Source: Ceratopteris richardii
Taxonomy: Eukaryota; Streptophyta; Polypodiopsida; Polypodiales; Pteridaceae
Length of the DNA: 64,000 nucleotides
Assembly: GCA_020310875.1 (NCBI GenBank)
Contig: CM035412.1
Location: forward strand, 132,747,374 to 132,811,373
Reading direction: 5' to 3'
Position 1 is the first letter of the stretch. Each line of letters starts with the position of its first letter. Below are positions 55,673 through 64,000 of this stretch, in pieces. The notes under the pieces were generated by a model. The model did no database searches. It was given only the letters and a program-made list of their open reading frames with translations, and was not told where the DNA came from. Made by a program: the position numbers and the translations under genes.

Positions 55673-57598
55673 TCTAGGAATGCTCCCATGGTGACCTTGA
55701 TGGCTCATCATCATCATCTTCAATCTCTAAGATAGTTTTCATGAAAATTTTGGCGATTATTTTCTTCATCCATATATTTTCTCGTCGTTCTCTCCATGTG
55801 GACATCATCTTCTCCTTGTTTTTGGATCCCGTTGGCAATGGCTCTATCTGTTTGAGTTTCGGTAGAAAAAATAGAGTTTTCTACTCTCCTGTTGAGTGCA
55901 ACGGTCCAAGGTTCGATGTCCCAATGTCCCTGTCGAAGGGGCTTGGTGTAACCACGAGGGCAAGCTCAATTGATTCGTTCTCTATTACGAAATATCCACG
56001 AGTGCTCGAACCATTTGGTGATAAAGATTGATCATATCCGCATGATTTCACGTACACAGACGAGCCATCAATCCACAACATTTTCAGTGACCTGAGATTC
56101 AGAACAATTTTGTTCATCAATTTGAGCAAGGCGCTTCTGTTAAATCCTATTCCTGTGAACTTTCACGTTCCAACACAATCTTCATCATCTGTAATGAGTA
56201 AAGCACAAAAAAGCTTTGTCTTCGTGCTCTGCAGTAACAAGGATCAAACTCATCACGAGACACTCTCTATATGTTCGACCAACTCACGCACATCAGCTAT
56301 CATAAATTTGTCTACGGCCATATACAACAGCACAAAAGGAATTTGTGGTCTTTGAGGAGTGCCGATCAGGGATCGAACTCATCCATGCTAGTAGACCAGA
56401 TATTTGCCATATTCAATATGGTACCACGCTGATGGCTTCGAAGTAGAAATGTTTCTATCTATATGAATTGTAAGGGTGCTACCTCATGATTTCCTGCGAG
56501 CGGCCACAAAAGAAAAATTGTTAGTCAAGAGGGATGCCAGATTCAAACCATGAATCTTTCCATATGGTGCGGATTTTGAGTCTGCTATGCTATGTGCGTT
56601 GGCAGCAACAATCAAATTTAATACCATATTTTGGAGGAGAATCGGGAATTGAACCCAAATGCAAGCATTAGAAATGTTCTAAGACATTCAATCCAATGTC
56701 AAAGATGTCGTATAGAAATTTGCAAGGTTTAGATATCTATTAAGAATAGCAAAGATTCCTCTCAAGCAGCAAATCAGGCCTGTGGTGTATCTAAGTTAAA
56801 GGATCTACCATAAGCACGAACATGTAGCACCTTTCACATTCCAAGATTCTTGTTTCATATTGGATGGCATAAAATCTTTCACATGGAGATTGGTGATGAT
56901 CTCAAAGCCTTGTTGGTATGATCACAATATCCATCTCACTCCACTTACTAAAGCAAGGATCGAACCATCATCATTGTGTGTGACCAAGAATTATGAATAC
57001 GAGATCCTTGAAGCTAACGAGGATGGAGAATAGCTCTTCCTGAGGATCAATGGAAGGATATAGCTTAATTGGGAGATAAGTATTTTCGAAGTTATGTTTT
57101 CATTTCAATATTTTCTTTGCTCTATGCTTTCATATAGAATGCATTGCTATTATCATTGAAGTATGGAAGGAATCTTCAATTTTGAAAAGCATTGTATGCA
57201 ATCTAATGAAAGCAAAATAGGAGAGCATCGAATTATGGAAACACTTATCACACATAGGCATGCATCTACGAAAGAATGTTTGTGTATTTCTCCCTTTTCA
57301 AAGAATGTTTTCATGCACAAAGCACGTTTTCTTTTTGCTTGAAAAAGATAGTTAATGCTCAAGTTCAAGCACATGAATGGGCAACTCTTTTTAAAAAGCT
57401 AGCAAGTAGAATGTTTGTGCATGGATGATTGGGAACATGCATTATCAAGCTCAAGAATTGTTTGATTTAAGTTTGGTACATGAAAGGAGAAGGCCAACAC
57501 GTGCATGCACTCACATGCTTGCATGCAAGAACAGGCATTTGCATATGCATGATTGTTCGATAAGTCATTGAATACTTTTGTTACCTCTTTTTCTAACT
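55673..57598. other. Unassigned region after Copia-5 primer site
   Basis: Presumably decayed Copia-5 interior at first, but no gag or pol motif is readable. A motif like GGATCGAACYCATC recurs at about 56230, 56373, 56645 and 56956. No LTR terminus was seen before the LINE at 57599. Confidence 0.5.
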
Positions 57599-58553
57599 TG
57601 ACTAAGATTCAAATGGGCCATCTGCACCAGCCCTAGAGATAGCGGGGGGCTTGGTATCCTGGACATTGGGTGTATGGCTAACAAACTGGCAGCCAAATGG
57701 ATGATTAAGGCTTGGTGCAATAGGGAGGCCTCGTGGGCCAAGTTGATCTTCAGAAACAAGAATGAGCTGGCCCTCACGGGGTTCCCGAACTGGAAGAATC
57801 TTGACATCATGACCCTGCTATTCTCCCCGATACCCGTCTTCCCGAAAGGCTCCAATCTCGTGTGCTCCCTCTGGAAGGGCTGGAATAAAGTCAAAAGCTT
57901 CACAAGAATTAGTGAGGACTGGAAGTGGGCGGCCGGAATCAGACAAAACGACTCTATCTGGTTTTCGATACATGGCATCCGGAGTGTGGAGTCGTGGAAC
58001 ATTCAAAATGCCAAGAAATTATGGAACAAAGGATTCAAAAAATGGAAACACCTCTGGAAACATGACACCAACAGCTGGATCAACTTCGAGGATATCGACC
58101 CTCGCATAAACATCTCCTACGAAGAATGGAACACTTTGCAAAGCAGATGCCTCGCTTGGGATCGTCACAAGACTCGCCTTCTCATGGGACACGACACACC
58201 GAACTCGCTTGGTCTCAAATGGCACAATGGAAATAGCCTACTCAAAATCCCGAACATCAAAGAAACGGCTGACCTCCAGATCAGCCTCAACAAGAAGTGG
58301 TGCCTGTCTTGGACGCGGCTTCGGTGGGACATGAAATTCATGGGTATCTGGCACCCCCTAATAGAGATTAAGAAGTCAGTCCTCTTATGGCAAATTCTTC
58401 ATCGAGGAATTTGGACCAACCATAAGGCTAGCAAACTTTGTGGGATCCCTCCTTGGTGCAAACGCTGCCACCGTGCTATCGAAGATGTCCCACACATCTT
58501 CCTTACTTGCCCCAACTCCTACAGAATCTGGCAGACGGTTGGAATGAAAATCA
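57599..58553 (+). pseudogene. LINE remnant 4: ORF2 C-terminal part with zf-RVT
   Basis: Best-kept LINE piece: open from just after a stop at 57599 to 58553 (about 318 codons), where Copia-6 interrupts it. It begins in the region after RT with S-G-G-L-G-I-L-D-I-G and next N-K-L-A-A-K-W, typical of plant L1 ORF2. It ends in the zf-RVT zinc finger P-P-W-C-K-R-C ... H-I-F-L-T-C-P. RT and endonuclease are absent upstream (5' truncation or older rearrangement), so it is not functional. Its few disabling changes show it is younger than remnants 1-3. The remainder should lie beyond the right window edge. Confidence 0.85.
58549..58553. repeat. Presumed target-site duplicate of Copia-6
   Basis: AATCA immediately before the LTR start; the partner copy would be about 180 bp beyond base 64000. 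Confidence 0.5.
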
Positions 58554-58783
58554 TGTAAGACAATAGTTACGCAATATAACACAGGAGCAATAACAGAGAA
58601 GATAACAGATATAGGAGAATCTCAACAATTTTCTACTAGCAGCAAGTACAAAGATGATGGCGTTGTCCACCCGTGCGCTCTCAAGGTAGAGCTTAAATGG
58701 TGATCTAGACAACTCTAGATAGGGAGATACAAGGTAGAGGTATGCTGGCTCAACTCAATGTCTTAGGTAGTGCAGAAGTCATG

Positions 58784-58791
58784 TATATATA
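58784..58791 (-). promoter_or_regulatory. Copia-6 LTR TATA box
   Basis: TATATATA within CCTATATATACATG on the minus strand; the copy in the 5' LTR is at 63696-63703. Transcription would begin about 30 bp further on (around 58755 and 63667). Confidence 0.6.
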
Positions 58792-58926
58792 GGATCATGG
58801 GTGGCCTGCCATGGACGGCTATACATGGGCGGTAGAGCGTGGGCGGCCACCGCCCGCGTAATTGCCATACACGGCTTAGACTGGTTGAACCGACCTAACA
58901 AATATAAATGATTTCTGACTCCGACA

Positions 58927-58950
58927 GGGAATATTCCATGGAATATTCCC
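58927..58950. repeat. 24-bp perfect palindrome in Copia-6 LTR
   Basis: GGGAATATTCCA followed by its exact reverse complement. The 5' LTR has the same palindrome at 63839-63862. It lies next to the GC-rich array. Confidence 0.95.
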
Positions 58951-58959
58951 TTTACCGTC

Positions 58960-59090
58960 GCGCCGGGGGCGCTGCCCCCGGACCCCCACCAGGGGGCCCG
59001 CTGGCCCCCTGGGACCCCCCAGCCAGGGGGCCCGCTGGCCCCCTTGGACCCCCCAGCCGGGGCTGCTCACCGCTGCCCCGGACCCCACAA
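58960..59090. repeat. GC-rich hairpin array in Copia-6 LTR
   Basis: About 80 per cent GC. Two near-identical ~38-bp units (CCAGGGGGCCCGCTGGCCCC plus CTGGGACCCCCCAG), bounded by GGGGGCGCTGCCCCC, each self-complementary (CCAGGGGGCC against GGCCCCCTGG). It contrasts with the surrounding AT-rich DNA. Confidence 0.9.
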
Positions 59091-59271
59091 TTGGGGACCT
59101 TGATAAGTCCCTTTCCTTATAATATCTTACATGGTCCAATATGACCTTCATCCAACATTCAAGTTGGGATTCCCATCAATTGGGTAATGCATGCTTGGCT
59201 TCTCCTCATAAAGGGGGCCTTACAAAATGTGCATACAATCATGAGGGGTAGACATTGATCATATACTAACA

Positions 59272-59290
59272 CCCCCCCTCAATGTTTACC
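59272..59290 (-). other. Copia-6 polypurine tract
   Basis: Minus strand AACATTGAGGGGGGGT ending at the LTR, the primer for plus-strand DNA synthesis; only about 10 bp after the pol stop codon. Confidence 0.85.
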
Positions 59291-59299
59291 GATGATAAA

Positions 59300-62200
59300 T
59301 CAAGTAGGTCTTGGTCCTATGCCCATCTGTTGAAGATGCTTGTTGAGCTGCTCTCTTCCAAGTGCTTTAGTGAATATGTCAGCACAATTTGCCTCTGTTG
59401 GGCAATATTCTAGCTCCACAATTTCATCTTCAATTAGCTCACGAATGTAATGGTACTGTACTTCTATGTGCTTGGTGCGAGCATGAAATACTGGGTTCTT
59501 TGCAATAGCCATACAACTTTGATTATCACACTTGAGTACAGTTGGCATATTTGATGGAAAGCCAAGATCTGCAAGAATTCTCCTTAACCAGACTGCCTCA
59601 CAAGAAGCAAAACAAGCTGCTTTGTACTCTGCTTCAGTGGAGGAGAGTGCGAGAGTTGGTTGCTTCCTACTTACCCAAGAAAATATTCCTGAACCAAGTG
59701 AGAAACAATATCCAGAAACTGATTTTCTAGAATCACAATCTCCAGCCCAATCTGAATCACAATATCCTTGGAGTGTATCACCTGTGGTATACAAAATACC
59801 AAAATCCAAGGTTCCTACAATGTACCTTAGAATTCGCATTCCAGCATTCCAGTGACTCTCCTTAGGTTTGTTGGAAAACCTGCTTAACACTCCAACAGCA
59901 TAGCAAATGTCTGGTCTAGTGTTGCACAGAAAAATAAGACTTCCAACGAGCTTCCTATACTTCTTAGCATCTACATCAGGCATGTTATCATCCATAGATA
60001 GCTTATGATTTACCTCCATAGGTGTGCTAGTTGGTTTGCAGTCCATCATTCCAAATGCCTTGAGAATTTCTTTGGAATATTTTTGTTGTGAGATGAAAAT
60101 GCCATCCTTCCTTTGCCATACTTCAATTCCTAGACAAAAATGGAGTAGACCTAAGTCTGTCATTTCAAACTCAGTTCCCAAGCTGATCCGAGTTTGATTG
60201 ATGAGTTCCTGATGATCTCCTGTAATGATCAAATCATCTACATATACAATGACAACAACTAGCTTGCTATCCCTTTTCGTTACATACAAGTTAGCATCAG
60301 AAGTACTTCTTTCAAAACCCATATTTTTGAAAAAATGATCTATTCGTTGGTACCAAGCCCGTGGAGCTTGCTTAAGTCCATACAAAGCTTTCTTCAACCT
60401 GCAAACTTTATTTTCTGAATTGGGCACCTCAAAACCTGGTGGTTGAGATACATATACCTCCTCCTTGAGGTGACCATTCAAAAATGCAGATTTGACATCC
60501 ATCTGGAAAATAGGCCAAGACTTTTGTGCAGCTACTGCAAGTACCGTCCGAATAGTTGTCATGCGTGCTGTTGGTGCAAAAGTTTCTTGAACATCAAATC
60601 CTTCAATCTGTGAAAAACCCTGTGCAACTAATCGTGCCTTATACTTTTCTAATGTTCCATCAGCTTTATACTTAGCTTTCCAAATCCATTTAGTACCTAT
60701 TACCTTCTTCTTTGGCAGCAAGTCGACTAGATCCCATGTATCATTTTTGAGTATACTATCATACTCAGACTGCATTGCCGCTCTCCAATCTGGATCATCA
60801 ATGGCTTCTTCAATGGTGGTAGGTTCCTTTATCGAACCCATGATATCTGCCATTAGAGCCATGTTAACAATGTGTTCTGAGGCTCTTCTTTGCTCCTCTA
60901 TTCTCTTTGATCTTCGTAATCCATCCGATGATGATTCTGGTACATCTACATGTGGATTAAGATCATCAAAGAGCTGTTGTGCCCACTTCGGTAGTGGCTT
61001 ACGCTGTGCAGCTACAACTGGTTGGCTTTTTATTGAGGAAATTTCTCCATCAGATGTTTCCTCCTCCTCAACTTTAACCTGTCTTTTGATAGGCACAAGG
61101 TGAGATATTTCTCCGCTTGATGAGATAGTAGATTTACCTTTATCTTCTACTAAGTGTGGTCGTTCATCAAACACCACATCTCGGCTGACAAAAATCTTCC
61201 TTGCCTCAGGATCCCATAACCTGTATGCTTTAGACTCTTCACTATATCCTAGGAAGACACACTTTTTGCTTTTTGAATCCAACTTTGATCTTGTTGAATC
61301 AGGAATATGTGCATAACAGAAACAACCAAAAATTCTGAAATGCAAAACTGAAGGCTTTTTACCAGAATATGCTTCTTGAGGAGTCATCCCCTTCAGTGCT
61401 TTTGTGTAGCTTCGATTGAGGATGTAGACTGCTGTATTGACTGCTTCTGCCCAGAATGAATCAGGCATGTCTTGAGCCTTCAACATACAACGAGCCATTT
61501 CAACTACTGTCCTGTTCCTGCGCTCAACAACGCCATTTTGTTGGGGTGTATGAGCTGTGGTAAGTTGCCTTTTCACACCATGCTCCTTACAGTAATTGTT
61601 GAATTCTGTTGACAAGAATTCACCTCCTCTATCTGTTCTAAATTTCTTCAATTTCCTTCCTGATTCATTTTCTACATACTTATGCCACGTTTTAAATTTT
61701 TCAAAAGCATCAGCCTTCTCTCGAATGAAATAAACCCACATCTTTCTACTATAATCGTCGACTAACAGCAAGAAGTAGAAAGATCCTCCTAAAGCAGGTG
61801 TAGACATTTTACCGCAGAGATCAGCATGTACCAACTCTAGAGGAGCTTGAGATCGATTGCTGGTCTCTCTTGGAAATGCCTTTCGTTGTTGCTTGCCCAT
61901 CATACAAGCTTCACAAGGTTCCTGCAACTCTGAAAATGCAGGCATATGAGCAACCATCCCTGTTCGTTGCATCTCCTTCAAAACTGCAAATCCGAGATGC
62001 CCAAATCGTCGGTGCCATAACCTGCTTACATCTTTATCTTCTGTAGCAGTTAAAGCACTTAACTCATACAAGTTATCCCGTCGTATGCCTTTACCTACAA
62101 CATTACCTGATGAATCCATGATTTCCGCACCACTCTTATTGAAGTGAACTTCGAGTCCACGATCTGTTATTGCAGAAACTGACAACAAATTTCTTTTGAG

Positions 62201-63370
62201 TGTAGGTACATAGAGAACATCGGATAACTTTTTCTCAACACCTGGAGAAGTGATAAAAGAGATGGTTCCAGTTCCTTCAGCTGGACACTTGGAGTCATTT
62301 CCCACCACTACATTGATGGATTCCCGCAGAGGCACTAGGGAACTATACCAATCCTTTTTACTAGTCATATGGCGAGAAGCTCCACTATCTAAAATCCATG
62401 GCTCATCAACACGAGCTTGAGCAGATGAACATACCTCTTCAATAGCTACCCAAAGTTCCAGCTCTGTGTTGTTTGCAGACTCTTTGTTCTTCCATGATGA
62501 TTTTACAGTCCCATTCCGTTCATCAGCTTGCTTCTTTCTGCAATCCTTGATGGCATGGCCTTTCTTTTCACAATAGAAGCAACTTCCTGTGAACTTTTTC
62601 TTCTTTGGCTTCTTCTTTGATCCCTCTGAAGAGCCTTTACCTTTTGCATTTGCTGAGAATGCAGCATCAGTTGTACTTTGCCGATTCTTCAACCGCATCT
62701 CTTCTTCTAAAAGCATGGCACAAAACTCTTCAAATGTAAGAGGGGTTGGCCTTACCTGAGTGTTAAGGGCTGTTACTAATCCATCATACTTTGCTGGAAG
62801 AACACGTACAGATCTTCGAGCCAGCTCTTCTGGTGTTATAACAACACCAACTGCAGCCAATTGATCTTGAAGATGCTTTATCCGTTTGATAAAATCTTCA
62901 GCCTTTTCAGAATCAGAATGTTTTTCATTTGCCAACTGATTTTCTAAATTCTGTATCCTAGTGTGGTTCTTGGTCTCATATTGTCGAGCCAATATGCCCC
63001 AAGCCTCATGTGCTTTAGTAGTATGTTGAACTAAAGTAAGCACAGAATCACTTACACTAGTGACAATCGCACATAATGCATCAGCATTCCGCCTCTTCCA
63101 AGCTCGTAGAAGATCTGGATCTGGCTGAATCATCAATCTTGAATTTGCTGGATCTTCAACTGGTATAGGCTCTGGATCCAATCCCATCGGTCCCATGACA
63201 GTGTCAAGTAATTCATAGGAGTCCAAAATTGCAGAAATTTTGAACTTCCAGAGTGTATAGTTGGTTCCATCCAGCTTCCCTTCAGTGAATGCAGGTGGAC
63301 GAATTCGAATAGGTGCAGCATTAACATTAGCTGAAGCACCAAGACTACTGTTCGATGATGAAGCCATCAT
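59300..63370 (-). CDS. Copia-6 gag-pol polyprotein
   Basis: 1,356 codons without interruption, the normal size for a plant copia. Domains in order: UBN2 gag (about residues 50-235); CCHC knuckle C-F-Y-C-x4-H-x4-C (about 263-276); protease L-D-S-G-A-S (about 325); HHCC gag-pre-integrase W-H-R-R-F-G-H-L ... C-E-A-C (about 450-490); integrase core with [13 protein letters not shown] (about 577) and N-G-V-V-E-R-R-N-R (about 607); RT from about 875 with Y-V-D-D (about 1040); RNase H with Y-C-D-S-D-W-A (about 1203), S-S-T-E-A-E-Y (about 1243) and ending T-K-A-L-G. All catalytic residues are present. The first ATG is 83 bp after the primer site; a second Met follows directly. Makes particle and enzymes; cytoplasm, then nucleus. 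Confidence 0.97.
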   Translation of the reverse strand: MMASSSNSSLGASANVNAAPIRIRPPAFTEGKLDGTNYTLWKFKISAILDSYELLDTVMGPMGLDPEPIPVEDPANSRLMIQPDPDLLRAWKRRNADALCAIVTSVSDSVLTLVQHTTKAHEAWGILARQYETKNHTRIQNLENQLANEKHSDSEKAEDFIKRIKHLQDQLAAVGVVITPEELARRSVRVLPAKYDGLVTALNTQVRPTPLTFEEFCAMLLEEEMRLKNRQSTTDAAFSANAKGKGSSEGSKKKPKKKKFTGSCFYCEKKGHAIKDCRKKQADERNGTVKSSWKNKESANNTELELWVAIEEVCSSAQARVDEPWILDSGASRHMTSKKDWYSSLVPLRESINVVVGNDSKCPAEGTGTISFITSPGVEKKLSDVLYVPTLKRNLLSVSAITDRGLEVHFNKSGAEIMDSSGNVVGKGIRRDNLYELSALTATEDKDVSRLWHRRFGHLGFAVLKEMQRTGMVAHMPAFSELQEPCEACMMGKQQRKAFPRETSNRSQAPLELVHADLCGKMSTPALGGSFYFLLLVDDYSRKMWVYFIREKADAFEKFKTWHKYVENESGRKLKKFRTDRGGEFLSTEFNNYCKEHGVKRQLTTAHTPQQNGVVERRNRTVVEMARCMLKAQDMPDSFWAEAVNTAVYILNRSYTKALKGMTPQEAYSGKKPSVLHFRIFGCFCYAHIPDSTRSKLDSKSKKCVFLGYSEESKAYRLWDPEARKIFVSRDVVFDERPHLVEDKGKSTISSSGEISHLVPIKRQVKVEEEETSDGEISSIKSQPVVAAQRKPLPKWAQQLFDDLNPHVDVPESSSDGLRRSKRIEEQRRASEHIVNMALMADIMGSIKEPTTIEEAIDDPDWRAAMQSEYDSILKNDTWDLVDLLPKKKVIGTKWIWKAKYKADGTLEKYKARLVAQGFSQIEGFDVQETFAPTARMTTIRTVLAVAAQKSWPIFQMDVKSAFLNGHLKEEVYVSQPPGFEVPNSENKVCRLKKALYGLKQAPRAWYQRIDHFFKNMGFERSTSDANLYVTKRDSKLVVVIVYVDDLIITGDHQELINQTRISLGTEFEMTDLGLLHFCLGIEVWQRKDGIFISQQKYSKEILKAFGMMDCKPTSTPMEVNHKLSMDDNMPDVDAKKYRKLVGSLIFLCNTRPDICYAVGVLSRFSNKPKESHWNAGMRILRYIVGTLDFGILYTTGDTLQGYCDSDWAGDCDSRKSVSGYCFSLGSGIFSWVSRKQPTLALSSTEAEYKAACFASCEAVWLRRILADLGFPSNMPTVLKCDNQSCMAIAKNPVFHARTKHIEVQYHYIRELIEDEIVELEYCPTEANCADIFTKALGREQLNKHLQQMGIGPRPT

Positions 63371-63453
63371 GTAATCACTCGAATAATCTACTGATATTCT
63401 AGTCTGCTAGTAGGCTAAAATAATGATACTTCTCAAGCTATTCGAACCTTACA

Positions 63454-63465
63454 GCTCTGATACCA
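63454..63465 (-). other. Copia-6 primer-binding site
   Basis: Minus strand TGGTATCAGAGC, a perfect match to the plant initiator tRNA-Met site, touching the LTR with no spacer. Confidence 0.97.
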
Positions 63466-64000
63466 TGTAAGACAATAGTTACGCAATATAACACAGGAGC
63501 AATAACAGAGAAGATAACAGATATAGGAGAATCTCAACAATTTTCTACTAGCAGCAAGTACAAAGATGATGGCGTTGTCCACCCGTGCGCTCTCAAGGTA
63601 GAGCTTAAATGGTGATCTAGACAACTCTAGATAGGGAGATACAAGGTAGAGGTATGCTGGCTCAACTCAATGTCTTAGGTAGTGCAGAACTCATGTATAT
63701 ATAGGATCATGGGTGGCCTGCCATGGACGGCTATACATGGGCGGTAGAGCGTGGGCGGCCACCGCCCGCGTAATTGCCATACACGGCTTAGACTGGTTGA
63801 ACCGACCTAACAAATATAAATGATTTCTGACTCCGACAGGGAATATTCCATGGAATATTCCCTTTACCGTCGCGCCAGGGGCGCTGCCCCCAGACCCCCA
63901 CCAGGGGGCCCGCTGGCCCCCTGGGACCCCCCAGCCAGGGGGCCCGCTGGCCCCCTTGGACCCCCCAGCCGGGGCTGCTCACCGCTGCCCCGGACCCCAC
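63466..64000 (-). mobile_element. Copia-6 5' LTR (cut by window edge)
   Basis: 535 bp visible. Compared with 58554-59088 it differs at 63690 (C for G) and at two G-to-A changes in CpG context within the GC-rich array (near 63877 and 63892). No indels. Confidence 0.95.

Larger units (their letters stand above)
58554..59271 (-). mobile_element. Copia-6 3' LTR
   Basis: 718 bp, plus-strand TGTAAGAC...ATACTAACA. Read on the coding strand, it has a TATA box TATATATA at 58784-58791, preceded by a GC-rich tandem array (58960-59090), a 24-bp perfect palindrome (58927-58950) and a second AT-rich TATA-like site near 59115-59124. The TATA at 58784 fits best as core promoter. Confidence 0.95.
58554..64000 (-). 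mobile_element. Copia-6: young, apparently intact Ty1/copia element
   Basis: 3' LTR 58554-59271, polypurine tract, one open polyprotein 59300-63370, primer site 63454-63465, 5' LTR 63466 to beyond the window (535 of about 718 bp visible). Over the shared 535 bp the LTRs differ at three positions and have no indel, so insertion is recent. Inserted into LINE remnant 4. All features needed for mobility are present in what can be seen. Confidence 0.95.

Noticed and set aside
58876-59151. Gly/Pro-rich open frames on both strands in the GC-rich LTR part
   Set aside because: Product of GC-rich repeats without stops; the same frames recur in the other LTR and lack any domain.
60747-61103. 118-codon plus-strand ORF
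   Set aside because: Lies wholly within the Copia-6 polyprotein gene on the opposite strand; shadow frame.

Overview
The window is nuclear DNA of a vascular plant. It consists almost entirely of LTR retrotransposons (Ty1/copia and Ty3/gypsy), plus decayed plant-type LINEs, one tRNA-derived SINE head, and AT/CA microsatellites and minisatellites. The evidence for a plant is: primer-binding sites complementary to initiator tRNA-Met; Tat/Athila-style gypsy primer sites (TGGCGCCGTTGC type); LINEs with a plant zf-RVT domain; and degenerate TTTAGGG-type repeats. The depth of nesting and the spread of element ages suggest a large, repeat-rich genome (a gymnosperm or similar; inference only). I see no intact host gene, rRNA or functional tRNA.

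Layout. 1-4.2 kb: two gypsy LTRs in opposite orientation (LTR 1404-2034, minus; LTR 3356-4032, plus), then an old fragment of the LTR family that is young at the right edge. 5-9.2 kb: decayed LINE 3' halves and a (TA)n tract. 9.2-12.4 kb: mostly unassigned, with two local tandem duplications. 12.4-13.5 kb: a third Tat-type gypsy leader and LTR. 13.6-15.2 kb: a LINE 3' end, a microsatellite/telomere-like block and a 12-bp minisatellite. 16.4-35.7 kb: a three-level nest. Copia-1 (minus) is split inside its integrase by Copia-2 (minus; 5-bp target duplication GATAG). Copia-2 is split between gag and protease by Gypsy-d (22974-31746, minus). 36.5-37.7 kb: a rotted gypsy integrase. 37.8-54.5 kb: a plus-strand copia (Copia-4) split by Copia-3 (plus), itself split by Gypsy-f (42303-51280, minus). 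A minus-strand LTR with a gene-like internal segment lies at 38.65-40.28 kb. 54.5-57.6 kb: LTR remnants and a SINE head. 57.6-58.55 kb: a LINE 3' fragment cut by Copia-6, a young copia with one uninterrupted 1,356-codon polyprotein and nearly identical LTRs, running off the right edge.

How the parts work together. Each element, when whole, encodes gag (particle), protease (processing), integrase (insertion) and reverse transcriptase/RNase H (copying), driven from the LTR promoter and primed by host tRNA. Only Copia-6 looks capable of this now. The most unusual content is in the gypsy elements. Gypsy-d carries, on its coding strand between integrase and 3' LTR, an extra retropepsin-like ORF, a basic region with repeated W-V-P-K-K motifs, and a broken fragment of a plant Argonaute MID domain. 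Its integrase has two tandem HHCC modules, and its leader has a palindromic minisatellite. Gypsy-f carries a ~2.1 kb third coding region after integrase, with a globular part, a Pro-rich linker and a coiled coil.
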